Shown here piece after piece: positions 1 through 12,189 of a DNA stretch of 64,000 nt. Numbering within the stretch: the stretch's first letter is position 1; every line of letters starts with the position of its first letter. A program made the position numbers and the translations under genes. Under the pieces are notes generated by a model that saw only the letters and a list, made by a program, of their open reading frames with translations, did no database searches and was not told the DNA's origin. This DNA comes from Chrysomallon squamiferum (lineage: Eukaryota > Mollusca > Gastropoda > Neomphalida > Peltospiridae): NCBI GenBank assembly GCA_012295275.1, contig CM022665.1:9664476-9728475 (forward strand), given 5' to 3'.

Positions 1-294
1 TTTCTGTGAATGTTAGATGCATGCTTGCGTGCGTGCATATGATGGTTGTTTTATATAAAAACACCATTGTCAAAGTTGGCAGCAATAGAAGAAGCAAAAA
101 AAAAAAGATAATGAAACAGTATTTAAGTAAGTAATGTTTTTTCACACAGGGAAGTAGGTAAATTCTTAGTGTACTAGTCTTGGGTATGATGGTTCAATGG
201 ATCATTTAATAACTGGTCATTACAATAACAGAATTTTACCTTTTTTCTAATAATTACCAGAAATTGTATCATGCATTGCCATTTGTTTTGATAT

Positions 295-323
295 GTACAT
301 ACGTACATACATACATACATACA

Positions 324-355
<32 letters not shown>

Positions 356-374
356 CATACATATATATATATAT
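295..374. repeat. (ACAT)n then (AT)n microsatellite
   Basis: An ACAT tetranucleotide run to 360 is followed by an AT run to 374. Confidence 0.95.
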
Positions 375-2009
375 AAAATTTTTTTTTTTGTATACCTAAT
401 AAAAAGTTGGTTAATAATGTGTTGGTGAAATATCTATTAGCAACATAGTCATGAAAAAATAATTTAGTTAAATTACTAGCTCAACAAGTAAACAATATTT
501 TATTCAGTCCTGCAAAAATACCAATTTGAAAAATGGTTTTGCACATCCTGTTGAATCATTTCCAGCTACTGTAATACAATATAACATGAAGATGTACAAA
601 TACATGTGGTGAATATTTGTAGATAAACTGTGACTGAACCTATTTAGTTAAAGACATCTGCCCATAAACAAAACTTGTCTGAATAAATATGGTATTTGTA
701 ATCATGCCTTTTTCATTTTGTAAACAGTTGATGGGGTTCTCCAGAAATATTGGTGAAATTTACTGACTATTATCATCACCTTGGAAACGGATTGTGTTTA
801 TTATCTCACACTTAATTCACTTCAGATGTTTTCATTTTCAAGAGGTCTGCTGCTTTTTATGTAATGGCTGGTTGGTCCCCAGGTTGAATATGTTGTTATG
901 AAAGTAGTAATTATGATTTATTTCAAATAACAATTTGACAAACTGTATAAACCTTCTTAAAATAAAATTAAAACTGCAAATAGTTTTTCATTTAGTTTTA
1001 ATAATATTAATAATAATAATATTTATCATCATCATGTTCATAAAATATTTAGGTTTATTTTAAAGTTAATCATAAATGAAATAATCCCATGCCCAGTACA
1101 TTTACATATTCAGTTTGTAGATGTTGCTTCTGTGATAAAACAAAGAGGAGATTCAAACCTCAAATGAACCAGCATAGCCTAACCCAAAGAATTTTGTTTT
1201 CAAGATAACTGATTGAAATTATTGAAGTAGATACTGAAAAGTTTTTTTACTGACACAGTTAAATGTTATTTAGGCACTGAAAGGTCTTATTAACATTTAT
1301 CCCTAAATGATATTTCTTTGCACTAAAAACACACTGGTTCTTAAATGACATGTTAAAGTTAATATAAAAAAAAAAAAAAAATAAAAATAAAATAAAAATA
1401 AAAATAATAATATAATAATAATAAATAATATATATATAATATTGTTTTATTTTTATTCAGATTGAATATTGTCGACATGGACATTAACATTTAACATTAT
1501 ATAATCTAAACTCATTTCTTTTTGTTTTTGTTTTGGAGTTAAAATACTCAGGTTATCGAATGTTTTCTAGCTATTACACATCTGATGACAAGACTGATTT
1601 TTGACATAACCAGACCTGTGATGGATCAGAAGTCTAGCTGTTCCTCTGTGTTATTCCCAAGTTCCAGACAACCACAATTCTATGATTACACAATTAAACA
1701 CAAAATGGACATCATTAAACTTTCTTTTTTGGAAAATTGCACATAGAACGTGACTCATCCCTTTTCTAAATGTAATCATGTGGGTGGCAATCAATTTTTT
1801 GTCTAACTCCTTAACAGCATGTCACTAATACTTTATTTTTTTTCAGTCTTCAGTAATCCCGTTTGGCTTCAGCTTGAGAATAAAAGTGCAGTATAATTAC
1901 AGTCATTGAAATAAAGATGTGTCTTTTTAAAACTGTTAAAAGTACAAATTATGAAAAGGTATTCCTCATGTTACCTGGTTGATTTTATTATATCATAACA
2001 TAATATTGG

Positions 2010-2345
2010 TATCCAAACCTTGTGTCTGATTCTGAACCCATTATCTACATCTAAATCTATCTGAGCCCTGTTTTTTTATCTAAATCTAAAATTTAAGCCA
2101 TGTTTATAAATCTAAACTTATTATTTGTGTCTGAATCTAATAACTGTGTAAACCCAGTTCTCTGTCTCAGGAGTGGGTCTGTCAAATACATTTGTCTAAT
2201 CTTAAAGTTTATATTAAAACCTGGTGTCTGTATTTGAACCCACTGTCTTTATTAAAACCTAATTACTCCATTTGAACTTACTGTCTGCATTTGAACCCAT
2301 TGTCTATGCACCCACTTTTATATTCGAACTCAATATCTTTCTGAT
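2010..2345. repeat. Degenerate short tandem array (about 24-28 bp unit)
   Basis: Variants of TGTCTGxATTTGAACCCAxT recur: near 2022, 2225, 2250 and 2283, with weaker TCTAAATCTA...AACC forms between. The pattern is eroded but clear in 2215-2335. I see no coding sense in it. Confidence 0.5.
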
Positions 2346-2680
2346 TGCAGTATTTCTATCTTTTTTCTGCTTGTTTTAATTATAGTGTTACAGAGCAGTG
2401 ACTGTGATAGGGTTTGATAGCAAAAGTATCAAGATTACAGTCTTACTGCAGAATAATAATGAAACTTTTGTTTTATAACAGCTGAATATAATGGGCTTAT
2501 TACAGCTATAATAAGGTATTTTAATTTTTGTTAGACTGTATCAACTGCAGCTGTATTATGAGAAACTGTTGTATTTTGATAGTGCTTTTTTATGTTAATT
2601 TAACATTACAAATTAATATTTTTGCTTATATGAAGTAAACATGTATTGTTACAAATTAAGTCATACTGTGTTTTTTATTT

Positions 2681-3612
2681 ACAATGAAACCTCTAAACTG
2701 AACACTTTGCAAACAGAAATTTTCTCAAAACAAACTTACATCATGGTTCTAGGATTTACACAGCTTTAATCACTAAAAACAATACTAAAACTGAAAACTC
2801 TTCTTCCTTGTATAACAAACACACCATCTAATTCTATTGTTTATTTTATAAAATGTTTACCTATGATACATGCTAGATATGCTAGATTATGTACTAATTA
2901 GTTGTCAAAATCATGGCCTTACAGCATGAAAATGGTGAACTACATATGCTCAGTACAGCATTTGTTGTGTTGTTTGAGTAACTGTGGAACAATACTCAAA
3001 TTGATCTGATAGCTGAGTTTGAAAAGCTTTCATCATGCAGTTAACTCCTTTATGTTTCTAATAGAAATAAATTTGTACTGTGCTTATTAGGAATGAGATT
3101 AGTACCTCTCCCCAATGAATTTGGCAAAGCAGACATAAATTTAACTCACTGCATTTTAATTGTTTCTACTGCACAGTGTTTATTTTGCCATGTAAGTATT
3201 TCTGAATTTCAATTCCAAATCAAGTATCAGCATGTTGGGACGTCCATCAAAAAGGTGTTGTGTCGAGTTGTCACTGGTGTTGGAAATGGTCAGCAAATTA
3301 AAAAAAAATTCTATTTATGAAGATAAATGATTCTTAAAACATGTCCAAGATACTGAATCATGAACACAGGCCATCATAATTTACCACTGATCTGCATATC
3401 AACAAACCACAATAGAACACTTTACAAATGTTCATTAATCTTTATAAAGAATTTACACTTTAATTTGGTTATTGTTGTTGGGGTTTTTGTTGTTTTTTAC
3501 TACATCTACTTCTTGTAAAGGCTATTTCTTGAATCTCACTAAACTGAACACTTCTCTAAGCTGAAAAATTGATTCAGTCTCAAGGGTGTTCAGTTTAGAG
3601 GAGGTTTGTTAT
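2681..3612. mobile_element. pogo/Tigger-like inverted-repeat element (non-autonomous)
   Basis: The left end 2681-2708 (ACAATGAAACCTCTAAACTG then AACACTTT) is the reverse complement, with mismatches, of the right end about 3583-3612 (GGGTGTTCAGTTTAGAGGAG then GTTTGTTAT). Just inside the right end is a second direct copy, TAAACTGAACACTTCTCTAA (3540-3559). This terminal layout (GAAACCTCTxxAACxGAACAC) is what I know from pogo/Tigger MITEs in invertebrates. TA flanks the left end (TTTA|CAATG) as expected for a TA target duplication. No transposase ORF remains in the roughly 930 bp. Confidence 0.7.
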
Positions 3613-5496
3613 ACATTTAAAATAACATTCCTTCCATGTTTATGAAACTATGAGTTTATTGAAGATTTATTTTTGGTCTTAAAATTCAGTAAAACAAGCT
3701 AAGTACTATTAGTTGTTGTTTTTTCCAAAAAATAACATTAATAAAATCTCCAGCTGTATGCCTAGAATTGTTAAACAAAAACTGCATTATCTTTAATAAA
3801 ACAGTTTAACATCTGATAATATATATATTTTGTTTTGGTTCCCTAATGTAAAATTTAAATATCAGACATTTGCATGCAAAAATTTAAACAAAAACAAGAT
3901 ATATATAGATCTTTGACATGCATCAGATCAATAAATTACACCAACAGCAATGTGGGTTTCACCATATGGACACTGACATGAAATATAGTGTGAAAGTTTG
4001 CATGTGTGATGGCTTGTACACATATTAAGTGTACCTGGCATTTGAAAAACAACAAAAAACCACTAACTGTTCTTTTAATGATAATCAGTTAAAGTTCAAG
4101 TATTGAGAGGGGCAATCTTTTTCTTCTTCTTATTCTCACAAAAGATGTATATAAAATAAAATTCTTATGTGTTTTTTCACATCCAAAACATAGCACACTG
4201 GAATTCATTAAAACATAATGGCTGATATTGACTGTTAATACCATTGCTCAAATGGATATAACCCAGTCCATCATAAAATTCTTGTATACACATTAGTACT
4301 GATGTAAAAATAATTACTACCAAGAAAAGTATGTTTTTCAAATTGGTTTTTAATATCAACATTTTCTGCTTGCAGTATCTGAAAAAGTCATTTTGTTTTT
4401 GTTTGTTATTTTTGTAGATATCTCTCACAAATATTTAATTACAAACCAACATTTTAAGTTTTGACTGATTTCAAGTGAACCTGTGATAGTACCAGCAAAC
4501 AGTTTTTCGAACAGATTGTTTTATGCACAACTTTAAACCAGTCTTTCCTGATGATAAAATATGACTATAAAATAATTAGCATAGATCAAAGAATGGAAAA
4601 TGTGAACCTGAAGGTGTTTTGTAATTGTATTGTCATACTTTATTTTTAGCAAAGGTTAATCATCTGTAATTTTCTGATAAATCCCCAGGAATTTTATAAA
4701 AATTTGTCTGTACCGTCAAATTGACACATTAACAGATAGATGGTTTGGTACATCAACAACTAACTTTTTTTTTTTTTTTCAAATAGTTTCTAGTTTTCTC
4801 GGTCAATGTATTTTCATGTACTAACATTGGCTTGAAAGTTCCATACTCACTGGCCTTATTTTCATCATGTCTACATAAATTAGAATTATCTCTTTATTGA
4901 TAATCATGGCAGGGGATGAGGGAATGCCAAGTGCAATTGGTTCTTTTTTTTATTTGATCAACATGGCCTGTGATTAGAAAAGTAGTCATGATAGCTATTG
5001 ATTAACACAGAATTGATAACTGTTTACAGAATTACGTGAATTAAAAACGTTCATTTCATTACCGATATCGGCTCTCTGAAACTGACATCATTTCTTTGAT
5101 TTTAACATGGTTGGTCATTGTTAACCCATATGCTTCTGTTTATAGCAAACGGATTACTTTCACAATTCGATTCTTTCACTGTTTAACCAATCAGATTCCT
5201 ATTAAGAGTACTGATTATGAGATACCGTTTTCTATGCACAGTATGATGGATTACCTGTCTGTCATTTTAAAATGGTTATACATTTACATGAAAGGAAATT
5301 GTTCTGTGTTAATATTTGGTTGAATTAGTTTTAATGTTTTTTTATGATCACAATTTCTTTAAATGTCTATAGTGGTGTTTAGAATACGTGCCAAGATCTT
5401 TTTCAGATAAATTCTTATTAACTGCTGGCTTTATTAGGATCATTCTGACAAATATTCAAAATTTATCTTGAACATGCTTGCACCCATACACCAAAA

Positions 5497-5497
<1 letters not shown>

Positions 5498-5548
<51 letters not shown>

Positions 5549-5574
5549 AGACACAGACACAGACACACACACAC
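5498..5574. repeat. (CA)n with CAGACA interruptions
   Basis: A pure CA run to about 5542 is followed by five CAGACA-type units and more CA. Confidence 0.95.
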
Positions 5575-6160
5575 AAAATTTATCCAAGAACTCCATATCA
5601 TTTAGAAATGACAGTCCTGTGAAATGATAAAAAAAAACTAAAGACATTGTGTGACATCACATGAATGGATTAGGCTTAAAAATGGTTCCTCGTAAGCTGT
5701 CTTAGCTAAGTAGACAGTGGATATCTTGTTATGCAGATTTTCCTATAAAATGTCAAAAGAATTTCAGTTTGAGCATCTGTTAATGCATTTATAGTGTCCT
5801 CAACCAATGTCTAAGAGTCTGGCCTGGTTAAAATCTTTCAGTTTTGCTGAGAGAAAGACAGAACCTTTTAGTAGTTAATGGTGGGTAATTGTGTACAGGA
5901 CATCATTTGATGAACAAACTTCACACTAATCTATATTGTTGAAATTAAAATTGTTCCATTCAGTACTAGGTTATTGTCCTGGGAGTGTGATGGTTTGGTT
6001 ATTATTATTTTTAAGTTAAGGTCATTTAGGGAAGGCAAGGAATTGTAATTGTGGGGTTTTTTAATTTTTAATTTTCATTTTATTGTTGTTTGAACCAGAA
6101 AATCAAATGTCAAAATGTAGCTTCACATATTTATGCATACTTGCACTCATACATGCATGC

Positions 6161-6161
<1 letters not shown>

Positions 6162-6212
<51 letters not shown>
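6162..6212. repeat. (CA)n microsatellite
   Basis: About 25 uninterrupted CA units. Confidence 0.95.
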
Positions 6213-6213
<1 letters not shown>

Positions 6214-9200
6214 TTTCAGACACTCACTCACAAACACATATCCATGCTGAATTACACAACTGAAAAAAAAAGAAAAAAAAAAGATATAATCTCATTTCAT
6301 TTTACAGTTATTTTAAAATGGAAATTTTAAAAATTTAAACACTCAAATATTTATTCATTAGGATTCATGCTCACTGTATTAATATAAAACTACAAAAAAA
6401 TAAAAATAAAAAAAAATAAAAAATGTAGATGCAGCTATAACATAGTCACTTTTTATCATTTAGATATTGTTCAAGATAAAATTTTGTATAATCCAAAAAA
6501 TAAGAAAATAAAAAATAATCATAATAATCATAATAAATAAATAAATAATTTAAAAAGAAAAAAAAAAATTAAATTGAAGTTAAAAAATTAATCATTGCTG
6601 GTTGTTGTAAAAACAGTTAAAAAAACCCACCTGATGCAGCTGTAACACAATCATCTCTTTTATCATTTAGCATCAATAAAATTTTTATATGTTTGGCCTC
6701 ATCTTCCTACACATTGTCTTTGATCCATTACTCTAAAAACATTAATGAGGATTGATAAAGTGATTGATCAGATCCTGACAGATATTTTAAATGATAATTA
6801 TGGAACCCAAACTACAAGAACTGTGGGTGGAAATCTTTCACAAGTGATGTACTGAACTGTTCTTTCACAGCAATCTGATACCACTGGGAAACCTAGACAC
6901 TTGAAATGAAGACAGTTTTCTATATTCTGACTCAGGCACATGTTTTCTTTGCATTGTGATCCACATATAATACTATTTGTTTGACAGTGATCAGATCTAC
7001 ATACTTTTAATTTTAATTTTTATAGTAATGTAAACGGAAGATTTTTTAAGACTCTAAAAGTTACATAGTTGTTTTGGTATGGTGGAAGGAATATGTCTGC
7101 CAAAATAGTATATTACTGTAAGAAAACTACTAACTATTCAGTTAATAATTAACAGGTAATGTATGAAAAAAAAACCCCACCTCTGTAGAAGATTCTACAA
7201 GAAATTCTAAATACCATACTTCCTTGTATGGTACATTTAGTTGTATGATCTGGTTGTTAAAAGGTACTGTGGTAATTAATACTGGCTAGCTGTTTAAAGT
7301 AATATTAACTGTTAACAGAGTACTTTGAGAAAAAACAAATAATAACAGTTTCTGCACAGGGTATTGTAACAAAAGATATGGTCTGCTCTGTAAGAAGAAT
7401 GACCTGTCATTTGACTGCCATCTTATTAGGGACTAATGGTACTACTGGAGATGGAACAAATGCCCTTTTGGTAGTTATTTTGAGATGTTCATTCTGTGTT
7501 AGAATATGATATTGTGAGATATATATCATAATTATACCCTATTAGGATACATTAAAAAAGAAAACATGTGCCCTATTAGTATGGTACATATACATTCCTA
7601 GTATCATATACTGTCAGATAGATATCATATGGCCTATTAGGATCCTTGACAAGTGTGCAAACCATTTAGTTAGTAGCAGTGTTGTGTAAGATGCTATAAA
7701 CTGTTACTTAATACAGTAGACAAATTTTAATTTTTCTTTAAGCTGATAGTGAACACTGCCAGATGTTTCTTATTTTTCTTTTATTGACCCAGCTTTAGTT
7801 GTGTTTGCCAATTCAATTAATATAGCTACTGCAATCCTCAAAGAGAAAGATTTCTCAGGAATATCAATTTGAAGACAACACCAAATCATTTTATCACAGA
7901 TTTTTTTGCATGGAAATCTCTGAGAGATCTAGAAAGTCACCGAAGTCAGCTTAATATCTCTGCTTCTGTTTTCAGATTGTGTCCTTTTTTTTAAAGTAAA
8001 TTGAATATCAACTCACTGCTAAAATGAATTGCTTTCACTGATGATGCAGAATAGTTATTAAAGAAGGATATTATTTTTATGCAGAAGAATATATTTCTTT
8101 TAAAAATTTTCTAAATTGTTTTTATTCAGCTTATTGATAGGATTCTGCTCAAGCTTGAAATTTCAGGTTTGATAAATTTATTGATGTATGATTGTGTGTG
8201 TGTGTGGGTGTGTGTGTGTTTGTATTTATATACACGCACACAACTATTACAGTCTTTAGTGGTTTTAAAGTATGATGTTGGATTTTTTAAATGAAAAAAA
8301 AAATTTAGACATTTAAGAGTAAACATCTTTACAACACACAGACACAGACAGACACAGACACAAGGAAAATATCTATACATTTCATAAGTTATATTTTTTC
8401 TTTCTGAATGAAATACTAAACTGTTTACATCATGCTAATACAGAAATAGACATTTAATTCAATGTTTCTGCTTTAAAAAAAATTGTTACATTTCTGAAGA
8501 TTTTTATTTTTTATTTTTTTAAATCTGACTGGCAAATTGGCAATGACTTGAAACACCTCATGTTCCCATCACCTGCTTTGATCCATTAACTCTCCAACAT
8601 ATTTCCAGCAGAATGATGTCAAGTATGTGATGTTGCCAGTAATTGGCTGGTAATTAGCCAATCAGAGGCTGTGAAACTAATGGGTCCAAAACTATTAAAT
8701 TACCACTTACTTGGGGGTTCCTCACCAAGTGATGGATGCTGTGTGTACTCAAATGTGCATTTTATAGTGGCTAAAAACTCATGTGGATTTCATGCTGCAT
8801 TTCATAAAGCTTAATAAATAGCAAATAATCAGCGCAGGTTACTGACTTTGAAAATGTTTAGTTTTGAATATATATAAAAAAGATGTTTTCAACATTTTAT
8901 AAAATGATTATTAAAATGCAGTGAGATGTGGTAAGTTCTTTCAAGAATATTTCACGCTGAACTTGAATCATGTCAAGAACATAACATATACAGTTACTTT
9001 TACTTTGGACACCTAATAAATGAAATACTTTTTGTGCTAAAGTATATTTGAAAATCAATTTATTCATCATTAAACAATTATTTAAGAAGTCTTTGGTTTG
9101 AAAAGTTATTATTAAATCCTTATAAATGGAAAGTATATTTTAATTTCATGTTGTCTTAATATAAGTGTCCATTTTTGTTAAGAATATTTACCAAAAGTAA

Positions 9201-10059
9201 TTTTTTTTGTATATACATTAATACTGAAATTATAGTTTCTATGAGTATAGACTAAAAGAGGATTAAATGCCATGTTATTCTGATATGCCATGTTTTACCA
9301 CTGACATTCTCAAAATAGATTTGATTAAACATGCTTGAAATAACGTACATTAATCAGTATGTACCATACATTTATCATAAATGTCCAGAACATTGAAAAT
9401 TATAATAACAGCTGCATGGACTGCTGTAAAAACCTAAAATTAAAATGTCAGCCATAGTAAATTTTCATTTATAAATACTGAGTTAGTTTTTTTAACCTTA
9501 ACATTTCTCTGTTGTTGTCAGGAACATCTGTTTTGTTTGAATCTTTATTGTTGGTTGTCACTGCAGTATGTAATATATTATTAGTATTATGCAACATTTG
9601 AATCTACCTACTGGATATATATATATATATATATATATATCATATGTACAATACAGTAATAATTTTTATGCAGATGTTGTATATGTACATATATGTGTTA
9701 ACCAGGTACAGAAATATGATATAAAGATTTATAGCTTTTGTGATTTTACCCATATGTTACATGCATGTAAACACTGTTAATACTGTGTAGGTATGATTGT
9801 AAGGTAAGTGTTATTTGAGATTTTAATGACTAGAATTTGAATGTGGTATCTTTTTAAATTTATGAAGACTAATAAATATTTTTAAGTGGTAAATGAAAGA
9901 ATGCCAGAGAGATACAAAATGAAATGATCATTGCATTTAACTGATAAATCATTTAAATTAACCTTTTTTACTGTTAATATATGCTAACCTAGAGCTGTCC
10001 ATCTTTATCTGTCTATATACAACTATATGTTTTGGAATTTATGTGTTTTTCCATCTGTT

Positions 10060-10119
10060 ATGTTATGTTATATTATATTATATTAGATTAGATTAGATTA
10101 GATTAGATTAGATTAGATT
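10060..10119. repeat. (TTATA)n grading into (GATTA)n pentanucleotide repeat
   Basis: TTATA-like units change into about seven GATTA units (10084-10118). The unit differs from the TTAGGG telomere repeat. Confidence 0.9.
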
Positions 10120-10669
10120 TATTATATTATATCATATATTTATTATAATTATATATTATGTAATAATTTTTTCTGCTTCATGGTTATTTAAAGTATGTGA
10201 TAATTATTTAATATTCATAGTATTTCTGTTTTAGTCATTTATTTGTTTTTACATCACATGACATTACATATTACACTTATTTTTTGTTTTGATTTGTGAT
10301 TATTGAAATTAAATGATAATTTTAATATTTCATATTGCTACTATTTCCAACATAAGTTTATATTTTATTTAGGAAATTTAAATTTTAAATATGTTTTTTA
10401 TTATTTAAAGTGCATGACAATTTCTATTTAATATTTCTTTATAGTGTTTCTATTTCTGACATAACTTTATATTTAATTTAGCACATTTTCATGATGCCCT
10501 CTATTGCACTGTGCTAAATCCACAATTATTGAAAACCTAGGACTGCAATAATAGATTTTGTTTTCCTCTGGCTATGTCTGTAGTTACAGTTACTTTAAAC
10601 TCATTATGACAAGTTTTACAGTTTAGGTTGTAAATTAAACAAGATTTAATGAACTAGGTCACTCTGTAA

Positions 10670-10960
10670 AACATTTTTCATTTAAATATTAACCAGCATA
10701 CAAAAGTAATGGTAACCAATTATCTGCTATCGCATTGTTTTGGTTTTTTTGTGTGTGACAGTTTCTTTCCCTGGGTTATTTTTTATTGAGTGGTAATTAA
10801 CAAAAGCTTTGTATCATACTTTTCATTTAAATGTTAACCTACATACAAAAGTAATGGTCACCAATTATCTTTCTTTTTTTCTTCTTTTTTTACAATTATT
10901 TTCTTTCCTTGTTTTATTTTTATTGACTGGTAATTAAAAAAAGCCCTGTTTTAAGCATTA
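10670..10960. repeat. Tandem duplication of a 145-bp segment
   Basis: TTTTCATTTAAAT.TTAACC, then CATACAAAAGTAATGGT.ACC and AATTATCT, occur at 10675 and again at 10820, exactly 145 bp apart. Later parts (TTTCTTTCC.TG..TTATTTTT, GGTAATTAA.AAAAGC) also match. Divergence between copies is roughly a tenth to a fifth by eye, so the duplication is not recent. Confidence 0.8.
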
Positions 10961-11283
10961 TGGTTTATAAAGCCATTTACAAACTGGGAGTGCTGCCATT
11001 AAAGCATTTACTGTTTTGTTTATCAAGCATCATTAATGTTTTAAACAGAAGAGAATAGAGGTTAATTATTGTCTGGTGTTTTTGAGTGGCGTGGAATCTC
11101 TCAAATGTCTTGATGAATTGTCATGTTAACAAATAAAGGTGTGTCCTCTGATTTCTGCCTGTAGGTTTGACACACAGATGTACTGGTTATGTTAATGCTG
11201 GATTGTCAATGTTTATAACATTTAGAAAATTTGTTATTGCAGAATGTAAAACATGTATGAAATTTATACATATATAATTTCAG

Positions 11284-12110
11284 AATCTCTTGATGGTCAT
11301 ACAAGATCGGTCACTGCTGGTCCTATATCAGGTGTGTTAACGAGAGGACAGGTTCGGCCAGGCAGCAACAGTTCACAGGTTGAAAAGGTGAGAAATTAAG
11401 TCTTTGGCTGATACTCATCTATATTAACCAACTAAACAGAATGAGAATTACATTTAAATCTAATGATGATATCAATTTGTATTGACTGTAGAGGCAGTCA
11501 CATATTTGATAACATATACTAAAATGATATCTTCAACACACAATTGTGAGTTTTATTAAAAACTTTTCTGTTTAATCATGTAACTCAAAGTTAGGAACTT
11601 CATGATGTTAGATGGCTGACAATCTGTATTGCAATTTTATATTTTGAAGATAAAATTTAATTATGATGTGTGTATATATGTTTAATATTTGGTTTAAAAT
11701 AAAGATTTTTCACTAGGTGAACCAAGTTGCAGTGACATTTTCTTTTACACTGCGTACTACCAAAGATGTGTGTAATTTATCTGTTTTCTAAAGGCCACAT
11801 ACTATATTTAAACATATAGTACAATAGCACTTGCACATTACGGCACTGGTTTGAGGTGTATAAAATAACATGCCATTATCAGTGATAAGGAATACAGAAT
11901 TGTCTGCATCACTCAGTCGCTGCATTTTAAAAACAGCTTTTCTAGTAAATCAAAGATATCATTTTCTCCTCTCAATTCTTCTGTCTGCCTGCCTGCCTCT
12001 TTCTCTTTCTCTCTTTGTGTGTGTGTGTGTGAATATTTGTTATTAATTTGGCTGTTCAGTTGAGTTTTATTCTATTATCCAAATGTTATTATTATTAGTC
12101 TATTTAAGTA

Positions 12111-12189
<79 letters not shown>

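Larger units (their letters stand above)
1..2680. other. No gene seen: AT-rich non-coding DNA
   Basis: Apart from the microsatellite near 300, an A-rich run at 1366-1440 and the eroded array at 2010-2345, I see no exon with coding sense and good splice sites. It may be intron of the gene ending at 15977 or intergenic. Confidence 0.6.
3613..11283. other. No exon recognised: intron or intergenic DNA
   Basis: The open frames present (at 4177-4428 and 5096-5323, for example) have AT-driven composition and no family resemblance. Items of note are the microsatellites at 5498, 6162, 8193 and 9614, the palindromic CCAAT pair at 8642-8662 and the 145-bp duplication at 10670. Missing upstream exons of the gene ending at 15977 may lie here or left of the window. 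Confidence 0.55.

Noticed and set aside
3093-3320. 75-residue frame inside the pogo-like element as a transposase remnant
   Set aside because: It shows no DDE or helix-turn-helix features and no resemblance to pogo transposases.
10084-10118. (GATTA)n as an interstitial telomere repeat
   Set aside because: The unit is a pentamer TTAGA/GATTA, not the TTAGGG repeat expected in molluscs.
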